From Neorhizobium lilium (GTDB lineage Bacteria; Pseudomonadota; Alphaproteobacteria; Rhizobiales; Rhizobiaceae): DNA of 64,000 nt. Position 1 is the first letter of the stretch; each line of letters begins with the position of its first letter. Under the pieces are notes generated by a model. That model worked only from the letters and a program-made list of their open reading frames with translations. It was not told where the DNA came from and searched no databases. Position numbers and translations under genes: made by a program. This document shows positions 63,732 to 64,000 of the stretch, in pieces. The DNA lies in assembly GCF_004053875.1 (NCBI RefSeq), contig NZ_SBIP01000001.1:1249282-1313281 (forward strand), written 5' to 3'.

Positions 63732-63833
63732 TAGGTCAAGCCGACAAGTAGGAAGATACAGTAAAATCGCTCAAATCATAGGCAGGTTTAAGCAGGGCAG
63801 CTATGCAAGATCGTTATGCCTCATCTCCTGCCC

Positions 63834-64000
63834 TCAAGCGACCTGTCTTGCGAGTGCGCATCGGGACCAGAGCTGGTGGAGGGACGAGACGAGGTGCTCG
63901 ATATCGGCATCGGTATGCAGCGGCGTCGGCGTGATGCGCAGCCGCTCCGTCTTCTTGGCGACCGTCGGATAATTGATCGGCTGCACATAGACGTCGCAGG
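63834..64000 (-). CDS. hemA: 5-aminolevulinate synthase, C-terminal end (cut by window edge)
   Basis: Only the last 55 codons are present, reading DVYVQPINYPTVAKKTERLR, then ITPTPLHTDADIEHLV and ending CALARQVA. This is the characteristic end of 5-aminolevulinate synthase (glycine + succinyl-CoA to 5-aminolevulinate, PLP-dependent), the alphaproteobacterial route to heme. An AGGGCAG/CTGCCCT inverted repeat at 63794-63834 overlaps the stop but lacks a T-run, so transcription could continue into the small RNA. Confidence 0.9.
   Translation of the reverse strand, partial: CDVYVQPINYPTVAKKTERLRITPTPLHTDADIEHLVSSLHQLWSRCALARQVA

Larger units (their letters stand above)
63584..63744 (-). ncRNA. 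Four-hairpin anti-Shine-Dalgarno small RNA (cuckoo/CcsR-like)
   Basis: The minus strand between hemA and glpR folds into four consecutive hairpins, each with CCTCCTCCC in its loop. From 5' to 3': hairpin 1 at 63744-63711 (outer stem TCGGC/GCCGA, inner TT-CCT/AGG-AA), hairpin 2 at 63706-63672 (perfect 12-bp stem), hairpin 3 at 63669-63637 (10-bp stem with two G-U pairs), hairpin 4 at 63624-63593 (perfect 11-bp stem), followed by TTTGTTTTT as terminator. The 9-mer is complementary to GGGAGGAGG Shine-Dalgarno sequences. Known alphaproteobacterial cuckoo/CcsR RNAs carry the same loop motif. The 5' end and promoter are not defined; it may be processed from the hemA transcript. Confidence 0.75.

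Overview
The window reads as part of a secondary replicon (chromid or megaplasmid) of a Rhizobiaceae bacterium of the Rhizobium/Agrobacterium/Neorhizobium kind. The evidence is a complete repABC replication and partition operon at about 31.4-35.2 kb on the minus strand, high GC coding DNA, many ABC importers with tightly overlapping genes, and families typical of the order (PcaR-type IclR, ROK, AraC, FixJ-like response regulators, YcsF/PxpA, GlpSTPQUV glycerol uptake). No tRNA, rRNA or CRISPR array was recognised.

1-15 kb: a sensor histidine kinase cut by the left edge; two AraC regulators; a XapX / amidohydrolase / DoxX / alpha-beta hydrolase cluster; a YoaK membrane protein; a third AraC gene; two FixJ-like response regulators; a split 5-oxoprolinase set (pxpA on one strand, pxpBC on the other); and a cyclic-nucleotide-domain flavoprotein paired with a UBP-type zinc finger. 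15-23 kb: a ROK repressor divergent from a sugar ABC importer operon that also carries a SIS-domain enzyme and a PfkB kinase, an arrangement like fructosamine (frl) operons. 23-31 kb: an isochorismatase-like hydrolase, a J-domain protein, an intact ISNCY-type insertion sequence, a PanE-like reductase, a secreted alpha/beta hydrolase, then a decayed zone with a livK-livF fusion remnant and a frameshifted LysR gene.

31.4-35.2 kb: repA, repB and repC, with a recognisable counter-transcribed RNA in the repB-repC gap and an A+T-rich inverted repeat inside repC that may mark the origin. 35.6-47.5 kb: anmK, a secreted S10 peptidase, two DUF4189-like secreted proteins, pcaIJF with divergent pcaR and its operator, an M24 peptidase, DUF2934, a GndA-type 6-phosphogluconate dehydrogenase and several small proteins. 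47.6-55 kb: a dipeptide-type importer followed by a COG3964 amidohydrolase, a RidA protein, an IclR regulator and a SelA-like PLP enzyme, a coherent but chemically unassigned catabolic module. 55-63.5 kb: the glycerol operon glpRDSTPQUV in the order known from Rhizobium leguminosarum. The right edge holds the 3' end of hemA.

The most striking unexplained structure lies between hemA and glpR (63584-63744, minus strand): four back-to-back hairpins that each expose the identical 9-mer CCTCCTCCC in the loop, the last being an intrinsic terminator. This looks like a four-loop anti-Shine-Dalgarno small RNA related to the alphaproteobacterial cuckoo/CcsR RNAs. Strong GGGAGGAG ribosome-binding sites of the neighbouring glp genes are complementary to these loops. 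Other points of note are a complementary pair of degenerate ATPase motifs in GlpS and GlpT, a thioredoxin-reductase-like protein without its redox cysteines, and a response regulator translationally coupled to pxpA.
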